Part shown: positions 15,868 to 24,225 of the stretch, piece by piece | How positions within the stretch are numbered: the stretch's first letter is position 1 | How the letters are laid out: the number at the start of each line of letters is the position of its first letter | Source of the DNA: Streptomyces brevispora | Lineage (GTDB): Bacteria; Actinomycetota; Actinomycetes; Streptomycetales; Streptomycetaceae | Length of the DNA stretch: 64,000 nt | NCBI RefSeq assembly: GCF_007829885.1 | Contig: NZ_VIWW01000001.1 | Location: forward strand, 5,952,001-6,016,000 | Direction: 5' to 3' | Translations under genes and position numbers: made by a program | The notes under the pieces: generated by a model | Database searches by the model: none | Told to the model about the DNA's origin: nothing | The model's input: only the letters and a program-made list of their open reading frames with translations

Positions 15868-17541
15868 TCAGTTGCCGGAGCCGTTCTTGTCGAGGATGTC
15901 CTGGTACCAGGCGCGCAGCTTCTCGCCGCCGCTCTTCTTCCAGGTGTTCACCGCTTCGTCGATGTCGCTGACCTTCTTGCGGCCGCGGCGGATGTCCTTC
16001 TGCAGGTCGTCGAACGGTGTGTACAGGGAGGCGTACCGCTGCGGTTCGACGACCTGCATGCCGAAGAAGAGGGGCTTCTTGATGTTCGGGGCCTGGCGCG
16101 CCATCCAGCCCGCGTAGTCCTTCGCCAGCTGCGGCTGGTCCGGGTAGGCGATGGAGGTCGGGGGCGAGGCGAGGAACAGGAAGGTGGAGGGCTGGGCCTC
16201 CTCGACACCCTGCGGAGTGTAGGTGGGGGCCCCGTCCTTGAGCGTGTAGTGGGTGCCCTTCACGCCGTAGTTGGTGAGCATGAACTCCTCGGTGCCGTAC
16301 GGCGCGGCCGCGTAGTCGGCTATCGCGAGGAACTCCTCGATCTGCGCCTTGGAGAGCTTCTTGCTGAGGAAGGTGAAGATGCCCGCCGGGTCGTCCTGCC
16401 ACAGCACCGGCTTGCCGCCGTCGTGGCTGAAGAAGTCGAGCGCCTGCATGTCGAACTTGGCGTTGGCGGTCGCCTGCTCGGTGACCATGCCCTTCCAGCC
16501 GCCGGTGCCGTCGTTGTACATCACGACGTGTCCGCTGGTGAAGCGGATCTTGGAGTCGGCGTCCTTGTTGGCCTCGGCGTCCGGGTGGACGTATCCGCCG
16601 TCGTGGAGCTTGCGGGCGAAGGCGAGCGCCTCGCGGTACTCCTTCGTCTCGATCTTGTGGACCAGCTTGCCGTTCTCCAGCTGCCAGTAGTGCGGCGCGT
16701 CGGGCAGCAGACCGTAGATCTTCTGGATGCAGGTCCAGAGGTCGTCGAAGGCCCAGACCTTCTTTCTGGGGGCGGTGTACTCCTTGCCGAACGCCAGCAG
16801 GTCGTCCGCGCTCGCCGGGACCGCGCCCGAGCCGATCAGGTCCTTGCGGTAGAAGATCGCGTTGCCGATGACCGGCGTCGGCATGGGAAGCCCGCGCAGC
16901 TTGCCGCCGAAGACGGAGTACTGCCAGGCGCCCGTCGGGATGTTCGCCAGGTTCGGGTACTTCTTGACCGCGTCGCCCGCCAGGTAGGGGCTCAGATCGG
17001 CGAACTTGGCGGAGATCGCGTTGCGGATCTGCCCCTGCATGTTCCAGCCGGGGATCGTCATGACATCGGGGATGTCCGAGCCGGCGAGCACCGCGCCGAT
17101 CTTGTCCTGGTAGGTGTTGCCGTCCTGCGGGTCGAAGTTCAGGGTGGCGCCGACGGCCTTGTTCACCGCCGCGTAGTACGCGTTGTCCTTCTTCGGGACG
17201 GTGCCCCACAGCGGAGTCATGACGCGGAACTTCGAGCCCTTGCCCGGGACCGACTTCACCGAGGCGACCAGCGGGTCCGGCAGCTTGGTGAAGCCGGGGC
17301 TCGAACCGTTGGCGCCCGGGACATCCGGCTCGACCAGGTTCAGCTGGGAGTACGTCGGCACGACCTTCTTGAGCGCCTTGCCCGTCGTCGTGCCCTCCTT
17401 GGTCCCGGAACCGGAACCTGATCCGCCGCACGCGGCGAGCAGCGGAACCCCGCCGGCCACGGCGACAGCGGCCACCGCGCCGGTGGCGAGGAAGCTTCTC
17501 CGGCTCGGAGCCGTGGAGGAGGGGGAGGAATTCGGCGTCAT
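15868..17541 (-). CDS. Extracellular sugar-binding lipoprotein of the ABC importer
   Basis: 557 residues. A twin-arginine-like segment (SRRSFLATGAVAAVAVAGG) is followed by the lipobox LLAACGG, so the mature protein is a lipid-anchored solute-binding protein. The body is a large bacterial type-1 binding protein (SBP_bac_1, LipO/YtcQ-like) of the size that binds oligosaccharides. ATG 17541 has AAGGG 8 nt upstream. The more upstream frame lacks a signal and is rejected. It is the first gene of the minus-strand operon. A LacI-type palindrome lies 192 bp upstream (17733). The likely ligand is xyloglucan oligosaccharides; this is inferred from context. Confidence 0.93.
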   Translation of the reverse strand: MTPNSSPSSTAPSRRSFLATGAVAAVAVAGGVPLLAACGGSGSGSGTKEGTTTGKALKKVVPTYSQLNLVEPDVPGANGSSPGFTKLPDPLVASVKSVPGKGSKFRVMTPLWGTVPKKDNAYYAAVNKAVGATLNFDPQDGNTYQDKIGAVLAGSDIPDVMTIPGWNMQGQIRNAISAKFADLSPYLAGDAVKKYPNLANIPTGAWQYSVFGGKLRGLPMPTPVIGNAIFYRKDLIGSGAVPASADDLLAFGKEYTAPRKKVWAFDDLWTCIQKIYGLLPDAPHYWQLENGKLVHKIETKEYREALAFARKLHDGGYVHPDAEANKDADSKIRFTSGHVVMYNDGTGGWKGMVTEQATANAKFDMQALDFFSHDGGKPVLWQDDPAGIFTFLSKKLSKAQIEEFLAIADYAAAPYGTEEFMLTNYGVKGTHYTLKDGAPTYTPQGVEEAQPSTFLFLASPPTSIAYPDQPQLAKDYAGWMARQAPNIKKPLFFGMQVVEPQRYASLYTPFDDLQKDIRRGRKKVSDIDEAVNTWKKSGGEKLRAWYQDILDKNGSGN

Positions 17542-17732
17542 TGCGTCAACCCTTCGAGGCGCACCAGGACGACACGTGGCGGGTGACCGCCGTTCGGTTC
17601 CTGTGTCTGAGGCGGAGCGTTGCTGACTGAGCCGGTGTGGCCGGCCGCAGGTGAAGCGGTTCAACAGGGAGGCGGCAGAAGCTGTCACCGTCCCGGGAGA
17701 TCAAGGGCGCCGGGCGCCCGGTCGAAGCTCTG

Positions 17733-17746
17733 TCGAAGCGCTTCGA
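17733..17746. promoter_or_regulatory. LacI-type operator 3, upstream of the ABC/GH operon
   Basis: TCGAAGCGCTTCGA is a perfect 14-bp palindrome identical to the core of operator 1. A further half-site GTCGAAGC begins at 17721, 12 bp before it. It lies in the 454-bp divergent region between the solute-binding protein and GH3 genes. Confidence 0.75.
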
Positions 17747-17902
17747 TGTTGCTGCGAGGTTAAGTGAAGGGTTCCGGCCGCACAAGACTCCGTTTCCAGA
17801 TTCCTCCGACCTGTTTCCGAACCGTTTCCTGGCTCAACTGGAGCTGTCGTGCATGGAGCTCGAGGGCGAGGTCTTGACACTGGCGGGGTCGGCCACGGAG
17901 CA

Positions 17903-17916
17903 TCGAAGCGCTTCGA
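17903..17916. promoter_or_regulatory. LacI-type operator 4, upstream of GH3
   Basis: A second perfect TCGAAGCGCTTCGA, 79 bp before the GH3 start and exactly 170 bp from operator 3. The pair could repress both divergent promoters together. Confidence 0.75.
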
Positions 17917-17995
17917 AAGATCTTCTGGGGCTCCTCGGGGGCCCGCACGAGGCCCACGCACCGACAACCTCCCACCTCTCCAAGGGGACCCGCAC

Positions 17996-20911
17996 GTGAC
18001 GGAACAACCGCAGCCCTTCCGCGACCCGCGGCTGCCCTTCGCCAGGCGCATCGACGATCTGCTTCAGCGGCTCACGCTCGACGAGCGGATCGCGATGCTG
18101 CACCAGTTCGCGCCGGCGGTCGACCGGCTCGGGCTCGATGCCTTCAGGACCGGTCAGGAGGCCCTGCACGGCGTTGCCTGGATGGGACCGGCGACGGTCT
18201 TCCCGCAGGCCGTCGGGCTCGGTGCCACCTGGAACGACGAACTGGTCCGCCGGGTCGGCGAGGCGGTCGGCAACGAGGTCCGCGCCAAGCGGGCCGAGGA
18301 CGACCGGGTCGGGCTCAACGTCTGGGCCCCGACAGTGAACCTGCTGCGCAACCCGCTGTGGGGACGCGGCGAGGAGGGGTACTCCGAGGACGCCGCTCTC
18401 ACCTCCGCCATCGCGGTCGCGTACACCCGGGGACTGCGCGGCGACCATCCGCACTACTGGCGGACCGCCCCGGTCCTCAAGCACTGGCTCGCCCACAACA
18501 ACGAGACCGACCGCGACACCGCCTCCTCCTCGGTCCGCCCGCGGGTCCTGCACGAGTACGACCTCAAGGCCTTCCGTGACGCCGTCCGCGCAGGCGCGGT
18601 GGCCGGCGTCATGCCCGCGTACAACCTGGTCAACGGGCGGCCCAACCATGTGTCGCCGCTCCTGTCCCAGCAGTTGCGCAGCTGGGCCGACCGGTCGCTG
18701 GTGGTCTGCTCCGACGCGGGCGCGCCGTCCAACCTCGTCGACTCCGAGCACTACTTCGACACCCACGAGGAGGCAACGGCCGCCTCCCTGCGGGCCGGTG
18801 TCGACAGCTTCACCGACCACGGCCAGGACTCCGCGGTCATGACCGGCCGCATCCGAGGCGCCCTGGAACGCGGACTGCTCGACGAGCACGACATCGACAC
18901 CGCCGCCCGCAGGCTCCTCGAACTGCGTTTCTCGCTCGGCGAGTTCGACCCCGGCCTCGACCCGTACGCGAACACCGCCGACTTCGACACCGCGGACCAC
19001 CGGGCACTCGCCCAGGAGGCCGCAGAGCAGGCCGTCGTCCTGCTCAAGAACGACGGGCTGCTGCCGCTGGACCCCGCCGCCGGGAAGACCGTCGCGGTCG
19101 TCGGGCTGCTCGCGGACGCCTGCAAGCTCGACTGGTACAGCGGCACCCTGATCCACCGCTCCACTCCCCTCGACGGCCTCCGGGAACGCTTCGGCGCCGA
19201 GCACATCGTCTTCGCGGAGGGCGCCGACCTGGTCCGGCTGAAGTGCGCCGACGGCTGGCTCCAGGTGCCGGCCGCCGGCACCGGCCAGGACCCGGTACGC
19301 GGCGCGGAGGGCGCCCTCGACCCGGCGCTCATCGCGGGCCGCACCGACCTGCCCCCGCTGACCTGCGGCGACACCCCGTCCGAGCTGGCGCTCGTGGACT
19401 GGGGCAACGGCGTGATCACCCTGCGGGAACCGGACGGCCGCTATCTGTCGGTGGCCGAGGACGGCTATGTGCGCGCCTCCGCGGACGAGCCAGGCGGCTG
19501 GATCGTCCAGGAGACGTTCCGCCTGGAGGCGGTGGAGGGTCATGCGGGCGGTCACCGCCTTCTGCACATCGGAACGGGTAGGTATGTCTCTGTCGCCGCC
19601 GACGGCGTAAAGGTTGCCGCCCCCGGCGAAGAACTTTCCGGATCGGGTGAAGCGGCTTCCGCCACCGGCGCAGAGGCCTCCAAACCCGCGAACGCCCTCG
19701 GAACGGTCTTCGAGACCGAGGTGACCGAACGCGGCGAGAACGCCGTGGCGCGCGCCGCCGCCGCGGCCGACACCGTGATCGTCGTGGCCGGCAACGACCC
19801 CCACATCAACGGGCGTGAGACCGAGGACCGCACCACCCTCGACCTGCCCGCCCAGCAGGAACGCCTCTGGCGCGCCGCCCACGCCGCCAACCCGCGCACG
19901 GTTCTGGCGGTCACCTCCGCCTACCCGTACGCCCTCACCGACGCGGCGGCCGCACTCCCCGCCCTCCTGTGGACCGCGCACGGCGGCCAGGCCGCCGGAA
20001 CGGCGCTCGCCCGGGTGCTCGCGGGCGACGTCTCCCCGGCCGGCCGGCTGCCACAGACCTGGTACGCCTCCGACGCCGAACTGCCCGGCCTGCTGGACTA
20101 CGACATCATCGGCTCCCGTCAGACCTACCTCTACTACGAGGGCACACCCCTCTACCCGTTCGGGCACGGCCTCTCGTACAGCGACTTCACCTACAGTTCG
20201 CTGACCGCCGAGCGCGAGGGCGAGCTGCTGCGCGTGTCGCTGACCGTCACCAACACCGGGGCCGTCGCCGCCGACGAGGTCGCCCAGCTGTACGTACGGG
20301 CGGTGGCGCCGTCCGTCGTGCGGCCGCTGCGCCAGCTGGCCGCCCATCGCCGGCTGCACCTGGCCCCCGGCGCCGGGGAGCGCGCCGACTTCACGGTCCC
20401 GGTCGCCGAGCTGGGCCACTGGGACGTGGCGCACGGCCGCTGGACCGTCGACCCCGGCGCGTACGAGATCCAGGCCGGTGCCTCCAGTACGGACATCCGG
20501 AGCGTCGCCGTCGTCACCATGGGCGGCGAACCGGCCGGCCCCCGGCCGGTCCTGGCGCGCGGTCTGGAGGGGGCCGACTACGACGAGCAACTGGCCACCG
20601 AGATCACCGACCGGACCAAGACGGACGGCGACGCGGTGACCGCCGTCGCCGAGAACAACGAACTCCTCTACCAGCGCTGCGACTTCGGAGCCGGAGTGCG
20701 AGGCGTCGCGGTATCGGCGTCGGGGGAGGGGGCCGTACGGATCACCGTGGACGGCGCCACGGCTCTCGTCCCCGTGCCCGCCACCGACGGACCGTACGAC
20801 TACCGCACCCGGGCTGCCGGCATCTCCGCCTCGGGCGTCCGCGACCTGCGCGTCACCCTGGAGGGCACCGTACGCCTCGCCCGGATCACCTTCACCGGGG
20901 ACAGTGAATGA
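17996..20911 (+). CDS. GH3 beta-glucosidase with an inserted beta-trefoil-like domain
   Basis: 971 residues from GTG 17996 (AAGGGG 8 nt upstream). The nucleophile aspartate is D240 in VVCSDAGAP. The second alpha/beta domain and a fibronectin-III-like region (LYPFGHGLSYSDFTYS) follow. Between the two catalytic domains, about residues 410-560, is a segment with two trefoil-like units (PDGRYLSVAEDGYV, GTGRYVSVAADGVKV) resembling fascin/ricin folds. The last 120 residues look like a carbohydrate-binding beta-sandwich. There is no signal peptide, so it is probably cytoplasmic. It would remove terminal glucose from stripped oligosaccharides. It is the first gene of the plus-strand arm, with operator 4 in front. 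Confidence 0.92.
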   Translation: MTEQPQPFRDPRLPFARRIDDLLQRLTLDERIAMLHQFAPAVDRLGLDAFRTGQEALHGVAWMGPATVFPQAVGLGATWNDELVRRVGEAVGNEVRAKRAEDDRVGLNVWAPTVNLLRNPLWGRGEEGYSEDAALTSAIAVAYTRGLRGDHPHYWRTAPVLKHWLAHNNETDRDTASSSVRPRVLHEYDLKAFRDAVRAGAVAGVMPAYNLVNGRPNHVSPLLSQQLRSWADRSLVVCSDAGAPSNLVDSEHYFDTHEEATAASLRAGVDSFTDHGQDSAVMTGRIRGALERGLLDEHDIDTAARRLLELRFSLGEFDPGLDPYANTADFDTADHRALAQEAAEQAVVLLKNDGLLPLDPAAGKTVAVVGLLADACKLDWYSGTLIHRSTPLDGLRERFGAEHIVFAEGADLVRLKCADGWLQVPAAGTGQDPVRGAEGALDPALIAGRTDLPPLTCGDTPSELALVDWGNGVITLREPDGRYLSVAEDGYVRASADEPGGWIVQETFRLEAVEGHAGGHRLLHIGTGRYVSVAADGVKVAAPGEELSGSGEAASATGAEASKPANALGTVFETEVTERGENAVARAAAAADTVIVVAGNDPHINGRETEDRTTLDLPAQQERLWRAAHAANPRTVLAVTSAYPYALTDAAAALPALLWTAHGGQAAGTALARVLAGDVSPAGRLPQTWYASDAELPGLLDYDIIGSRQTYLYYEGTPLYPFGHGLSYSDFTYSSLTAEREGELLRVSLTVTNTGAVAADEVAQLYVRAVAPSVVRPLRQLAAHRRLHLAPGAGERADFTVPVAELGHWDVAHGRWTVDPGAYEIQAGASSTDIRSVAVVTMGGEPAGPRPVLARGLEGADYDEQLATEITDRTKTDGDAVTAVAENNELLYQRCDFGAGVRGVAVSASGEGAVRITVDGATALVPVPATDGPYDYRTRAAGISASGVRDLRVTLEGTVRLARITFTGDSE

Positions 20912-20972
20912 ACCGGACCGACCCGTCAAACCCCTTCCCCCTCCCGACAGTTGCCCCCGGCAAGGAGTCCTC

Positions 20973-23282
20973 ATGAAGTTCACCGACGGCTTCTGGCTCA
21001 TGCGTGAGGGCGTACGCGCCTGCTACGCGACCGAGATCCGCGATCTGCTCGTCAAGGCAGACCGGTTCACCGCCTACGCGGCGGTCAAGCGCGTCGCCGA
21101 ACGCGGTGACACCCTCAACACCCCGCTGATCACCGTGGAATGCTTCTCCCCGGCCGAGGGAATCATCGGCGTGCGCGCCACCCACCACGCCGGGACGGTG
21201 AACCGCGGACCCGACTTCGCCCTCCCGGGCCTGGACCCGGAAGCCGCCGGGGCCCGGACCCGACGGGACGGCGCGGTCACCGAACTGACCAGCGGACCGC
21301 TCACCCTGCGCATGGACGGCGACGGGCCGTGGGGCCTCACCTTCCTCGACGCCGACGGCCGCCGTCTCACCGGCGTCGACGCCAAGGGCACCGCCTTCGC
21401 GACCGCCCCGGACGGCAGCCACCACATGATCGGCCGGCTCGCCCTGGACATCGGTGAGAACGTCTACGGTCTCGGCGAACGCTTCACCCCGTACGTGAAG
21501 AACGGCCAGAGCATCGACATCTGGCAGGCCGACGGCGGCACGAGCAGCGAACTGGCCTACAAGAACATCCCGTTCTACCTCTCGTCCCGCGGCTACGGCG
21601 TCTTCGTCAACCACCCCGGAAGGGTCTCCTTCGAGATCGGCTCGGAGTCGGTCGGCCAGGTGCAGTTCAGCGTCGAGGACCAGTCGCTGGAGTACTACAT
21701 CGTCGCCGGCCCGACCCCCAAGGAGGTGCTGGCCCGCTACACCGCGCTCACCGGCCGCCCCGCGCTGCCGCCGGCCTGGTCCTTCGGCCTCTGGCTGACC
21801 ACGTCGTTCTGCACCTCGTACGACGAGGAGACCGTCACCTCGTTCGTCGACGGCATGGCGAGTCGCGAGATCCCGCTCTCCGTCTTCCACTTCGACTGCT
21901 TCTGGATGCGCGAGTACCAGTGGTCGGACTTCCTGTGGGACCCGGACGTCTTCCCCGATCCGGAGGGCATGCTGGCCCGGCTCAAGGAGCGCGGCCTGCG
22001 GATCAGCATGTGGATCAACCCGTACATCGCCCAGAAGTCCTCGCTGTTCGCCGAGGGCGCGGAGCACGGCTACCTGGTGTGCCGGCCGGGCGGCGACATC
22101 TGGCAGTGGGACCTGTGGCAGCCCGGCATGGCTCTGGTCGACTTCACCAACCCGGCGGCCCGCGACTGGTACAACAGCAAGCTCCAGGTCCTGCTCGACC
22201 AGGGCGTCGACTGCTTCAAGACGGACTTCGGCGAGCGTGTGCCCACCGACGTGGTGTGGCACGACGGCTCCGACCCGGAGCGGATGCACAACTACTACGC
22301 ACAGATCTACAACCGCACGGTCTTCGAACTCCTGGAGAAGGAACGCGGCCACGGCGAGGCGGTGCTGTTCGCCCGCTCGGCGACGGCGGGCGGCCAGCAG
22401 TTCCCGGTGCACTGGGGCGGTGACTGCTTCGCCTCGTTCACCGCGATGGCCGAGTCGCTGCGCGGCGGACTGTCCCTGTCGCTGTCCGGCTTCGGCTTCT
22501 GGAGCCATGACATCGGCGGCTTCGAGGGCACCCCCGACCCGGCGGTCTTCAAGCGCTGGCTCGCCTTCGGCCTGATGTCCTCGCACAGCAGACTGCACGG
22601 CAACGTGTCGTACCGGGTGCCGTGGGCGTTCGGCGAGGAGGCGGTGGACGTCACCCGGAAGTTCACCCTGCTCAAGCACCACCTGATGCCGTACCTGTAC
22701 GGGGCCGCGGCCACCGCCCACCGGACGGGCGTCCCGATGATGCGTCCCATGCTGCTGGAGTTCCCGGGGGACCCGACGGCCCGGATGCTGGACCGCCAGT
22801 ACATGCTCGGACCGGATCTGCTGGTCGCGCCGGTCTTCACGGAGGACGGACAGGTCGAGTACTACGTCCCCGAGGGCACCTGGACGTCACTGCTGACCGG
22901 CGAGACGATCACCGGACCGGTCTGGCGCCACGAGACCCACGGCTTCGACAGCCTGCCGATCCTGGTGCGGCCCGGTGCGGTGCTCCCCTGGGGCGCCGAC
23001 GACCAGCGCCCGGACAGCGACTGGCTGGACGGGCTCACCCTGCGGGTCTTCGGCCCGGCGTCCACCCCCGCCGGGACTCCGGTCACGGTGCCGGACGAGA
23101 CGCTGGTCACGGTGCCGGACCTGACGGGCGCGACCGCCGCCACGTTCCGGGCCGTACGGGACGGGGACGTCCTGAGCGTCACCGCCCGGGGCACGGACCG
23201 GCCCTTCCGCGTGGTCGCCGAGGAGACCGGAGCCACGGGGGAGGGGACGGGCACGGTGACGGTGCGGGGCGCCTTCGCCTGA
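20973..23282 (+). CDS. GH31 alpha-xylosidase (YicI-like)
   Basis: 769 residues, almost the same length as E. coli YicI (772). The nucleophile D418 is in CFKTDFGERVPT and the acid/base D484 in VHWGGDC, within two positions of the YicI residues. The KTDFGE form of the motif is characteristic of alpha-xylosidases rather than alpha-glucosidases. There is no export signal. It would release alpha-1,6-linked xylose from the non-reducing end of imported xyloglucan oligosaccharides. ATG 20973 has AAGGAG in front; an upstream in-frame ATG lacks a site. It lies 61 bp after GH3 and is probably co-transcribed. Confidence 0.95.
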   Translation: MKFTDGFWLMREGVRACYATEIRDLLVKADRFTAYAAVKRVAERGDTLNTPLITVECFSPAEGIIGVRATHHAGTVNRGPDFALPGLDPEAAGARTRRDGAVTELTSGPLTLRMDGDGPWGLTFLDADGRRLTGVDAKGTAFATAPDGSHHMIGRLALDIGENVYGLGERFTPYVKNGQSIDIWQADGGTSSELAYKNIPFYLSSRGYGVFVNHPGRVSFEIGSESVGQVQFSVEDQSLEYYIVAGPTPKEVLARYTALTGRPALPPAWSFGLWLTTSFCTSYDEETVTSFVDGMASREIPLSVFHFDCFWMREYQWSDFLWDPDVFPDPEGMLARLKERGLRISMWINPYIAQKSSLFAEGAEHGYLVCRPGGDIWQWDLWQPGMALVDFTNPAARDWYNSKLQVLLDQGVDCFKTDFGERVPTDVVWHDGSDPERMHNYYAQIYNRTVFELLEKERGHGEAVLFARSATAGGQQFPVHWGGDCFASFTAMAESLRGGLSLSLSGFGFWSHDIGGFEGTPDPAVFKRWLAFGLMSSHSRLHGNVSYRVPWAFGEEAVDVTRKFTLLKHHLMPYLYGAAATAHRTGVPMMRPMLLEFPGDPTARMLDRQYMLGPDLLVAPVFTEDGQVEYYVPEGTWTSLLTGETITGPVWRHETHGFDSLPILVRPGAVLPWGADDQRPDSDWLDGLTLRVFGPASTPAGTPVTVPDETLVTVPDLTGATAATFRAVRDGDVLSVTARGTDRPFRVVAEETGATGEGTGTVTVRGAFA

Positions 23283-23482
23283 GACATGCGCCTTCACCTG
23301 AGGCACATGGGTTCGCCCGAGACGCGCGGGGCGGGGGTGACCGATCGGGCCGGAGCCCACGGTCGCCCCCGCCCGGTTTCGCCCAGCGCGTCCGGTCGGC
23401 CGGGGCCGACCGTGCCCGGATCCACCTCCGGTTCGACCATGGGCACCGGCTCGATCGTCTGCGAGGGGCCTTCGAGGCGATG

Positions 23483-23524
23483 CACCCATTTGCCTATAGG
23501 TATTAGGCATCTGCATAATGGGTG
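23483..23524. promoter_or_regulatory. Nested inverted repeats before the TetR gene, probable operator
   Basis: Outer arms CACCCATT (23483-23490) and AATGGGTG (23517-23524) flank inner arms TGCCTA (23491-23496) and TAGGCA (23504-23509). All are perfect. The segment is strikingly A/T-rich for this genome and ends 21 bp before the TetR start, a normal place for an autoregulatory operator and promoter. The two dyads have different centres, so they may be two sites. Confidence 0.6.
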
Positions 23525-23545
23525 ACGGTTGACGAAGGGAAGATC

Positions 23546-24115
23546 ATGGTGCGTGCAGGGCTGACCGCGGAACGCCTGACCCAGGCCGGAGCGGAGCTGG
23601 CCGACGAGGTCGGCTTCGATCAGGTGACCGTCTCGGCGCTCGCCCGGCGGTTCGACGTCAAGGTCGCGAGCCTCTACTCGCATCTGAGGAATTCCCATGA
23701 CCTCAAGACCAGAATCGCCCTCCTCGCCCTGGAGGAGCTCGCAGACAGGGGCGCAGCCGCACTGGCCGGGCGGGCGGGCAAGGACGCACTCAGGGCCTTC
23801 GCGGACGTCTACCGCGACTACGCCCGGGAGCATCCCGGCCGTTACGCCGCGGCCCAGCTGAGGCTCGACCCGGAGGCGGCGGCCGCGAGCGCCGGTGGCA
23901 GGCACTCGCAGATGACACGGGCCATCCTGCGTGGCTACGACCTGACCGAGCCCGATCAGACGCACGCCGTCCGGCTGCTGGGCAGTGTCTTCCACGGCTA
24001 CGTCAGCCTGGAGTTGCAGGGTGGGTTCAGCCACAGCGCCCCCGACTCGCAGGAGAGCTGGACACGGGTGCTGGACGCCCTCGACGCCCTGCTGCGGAAC
24101 TGGCCCGCGCCCTGA
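23546..24115 (+). CDS. TetR-family regulator with WHG-type C-terminal domain
   Basis: 189 residues. The helix-turn-helix lies at about residues 25-46 (QVTVSALARRFDVKVASLYSHLRN). The ligand domain with GSVFHGYVSLELQGGF matches the WHG (TetR_C_33) group. I chose ATG 23546 because GAAGGGA sits 6 nt upstream; a GTG 24 bp earlier overlaps the operator arm. It lies inside the xyloglucan locus but has its own promoter region, with nested dyads that suggest autoregulation. Its targets and ligand are unknown. It may control the following esterase gene. Confidence 0.9.
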   Translation: MVRAGLTAERLTQAGAELADEVGFDQVTVSALARRFDVKVASLYSHLRNSHDLKTRIALLALEELADRGAAALAGRAGKDALRAFADVYRDYAREHPGRYAAAQLRLDPEAAAASAGGRHSQMTRAILRGYDLTEPDQTHAVRLLGSVFHGYVSLELQGGFSHSAPDSQESWTRVLDALDALLRNWPAP

Positions 24116-24148
24116 CAGGCGGTTCCGCACCGGCGTTCCGCACCGGCC

Positions 24149-24180
24149 GGCGGTAGCTGCCGTCTCCGGTGACTACCGCC
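24149..24180 (+). terminator. Possible terminator after the TetR gene
   Basis: GGCGGTAG (24149-24156) pairs perfectly with CTACCGCC (24173-24180) around a 16-nt loop, 33 bp after the stop. It is weak by length and could also be regulatory. Confidence 0.4.
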
Positions 24181-24225
24181 CCGGTGAGACCGAACACTTC
24201 GACGTTCTGAACAACAGGTAGAGAC

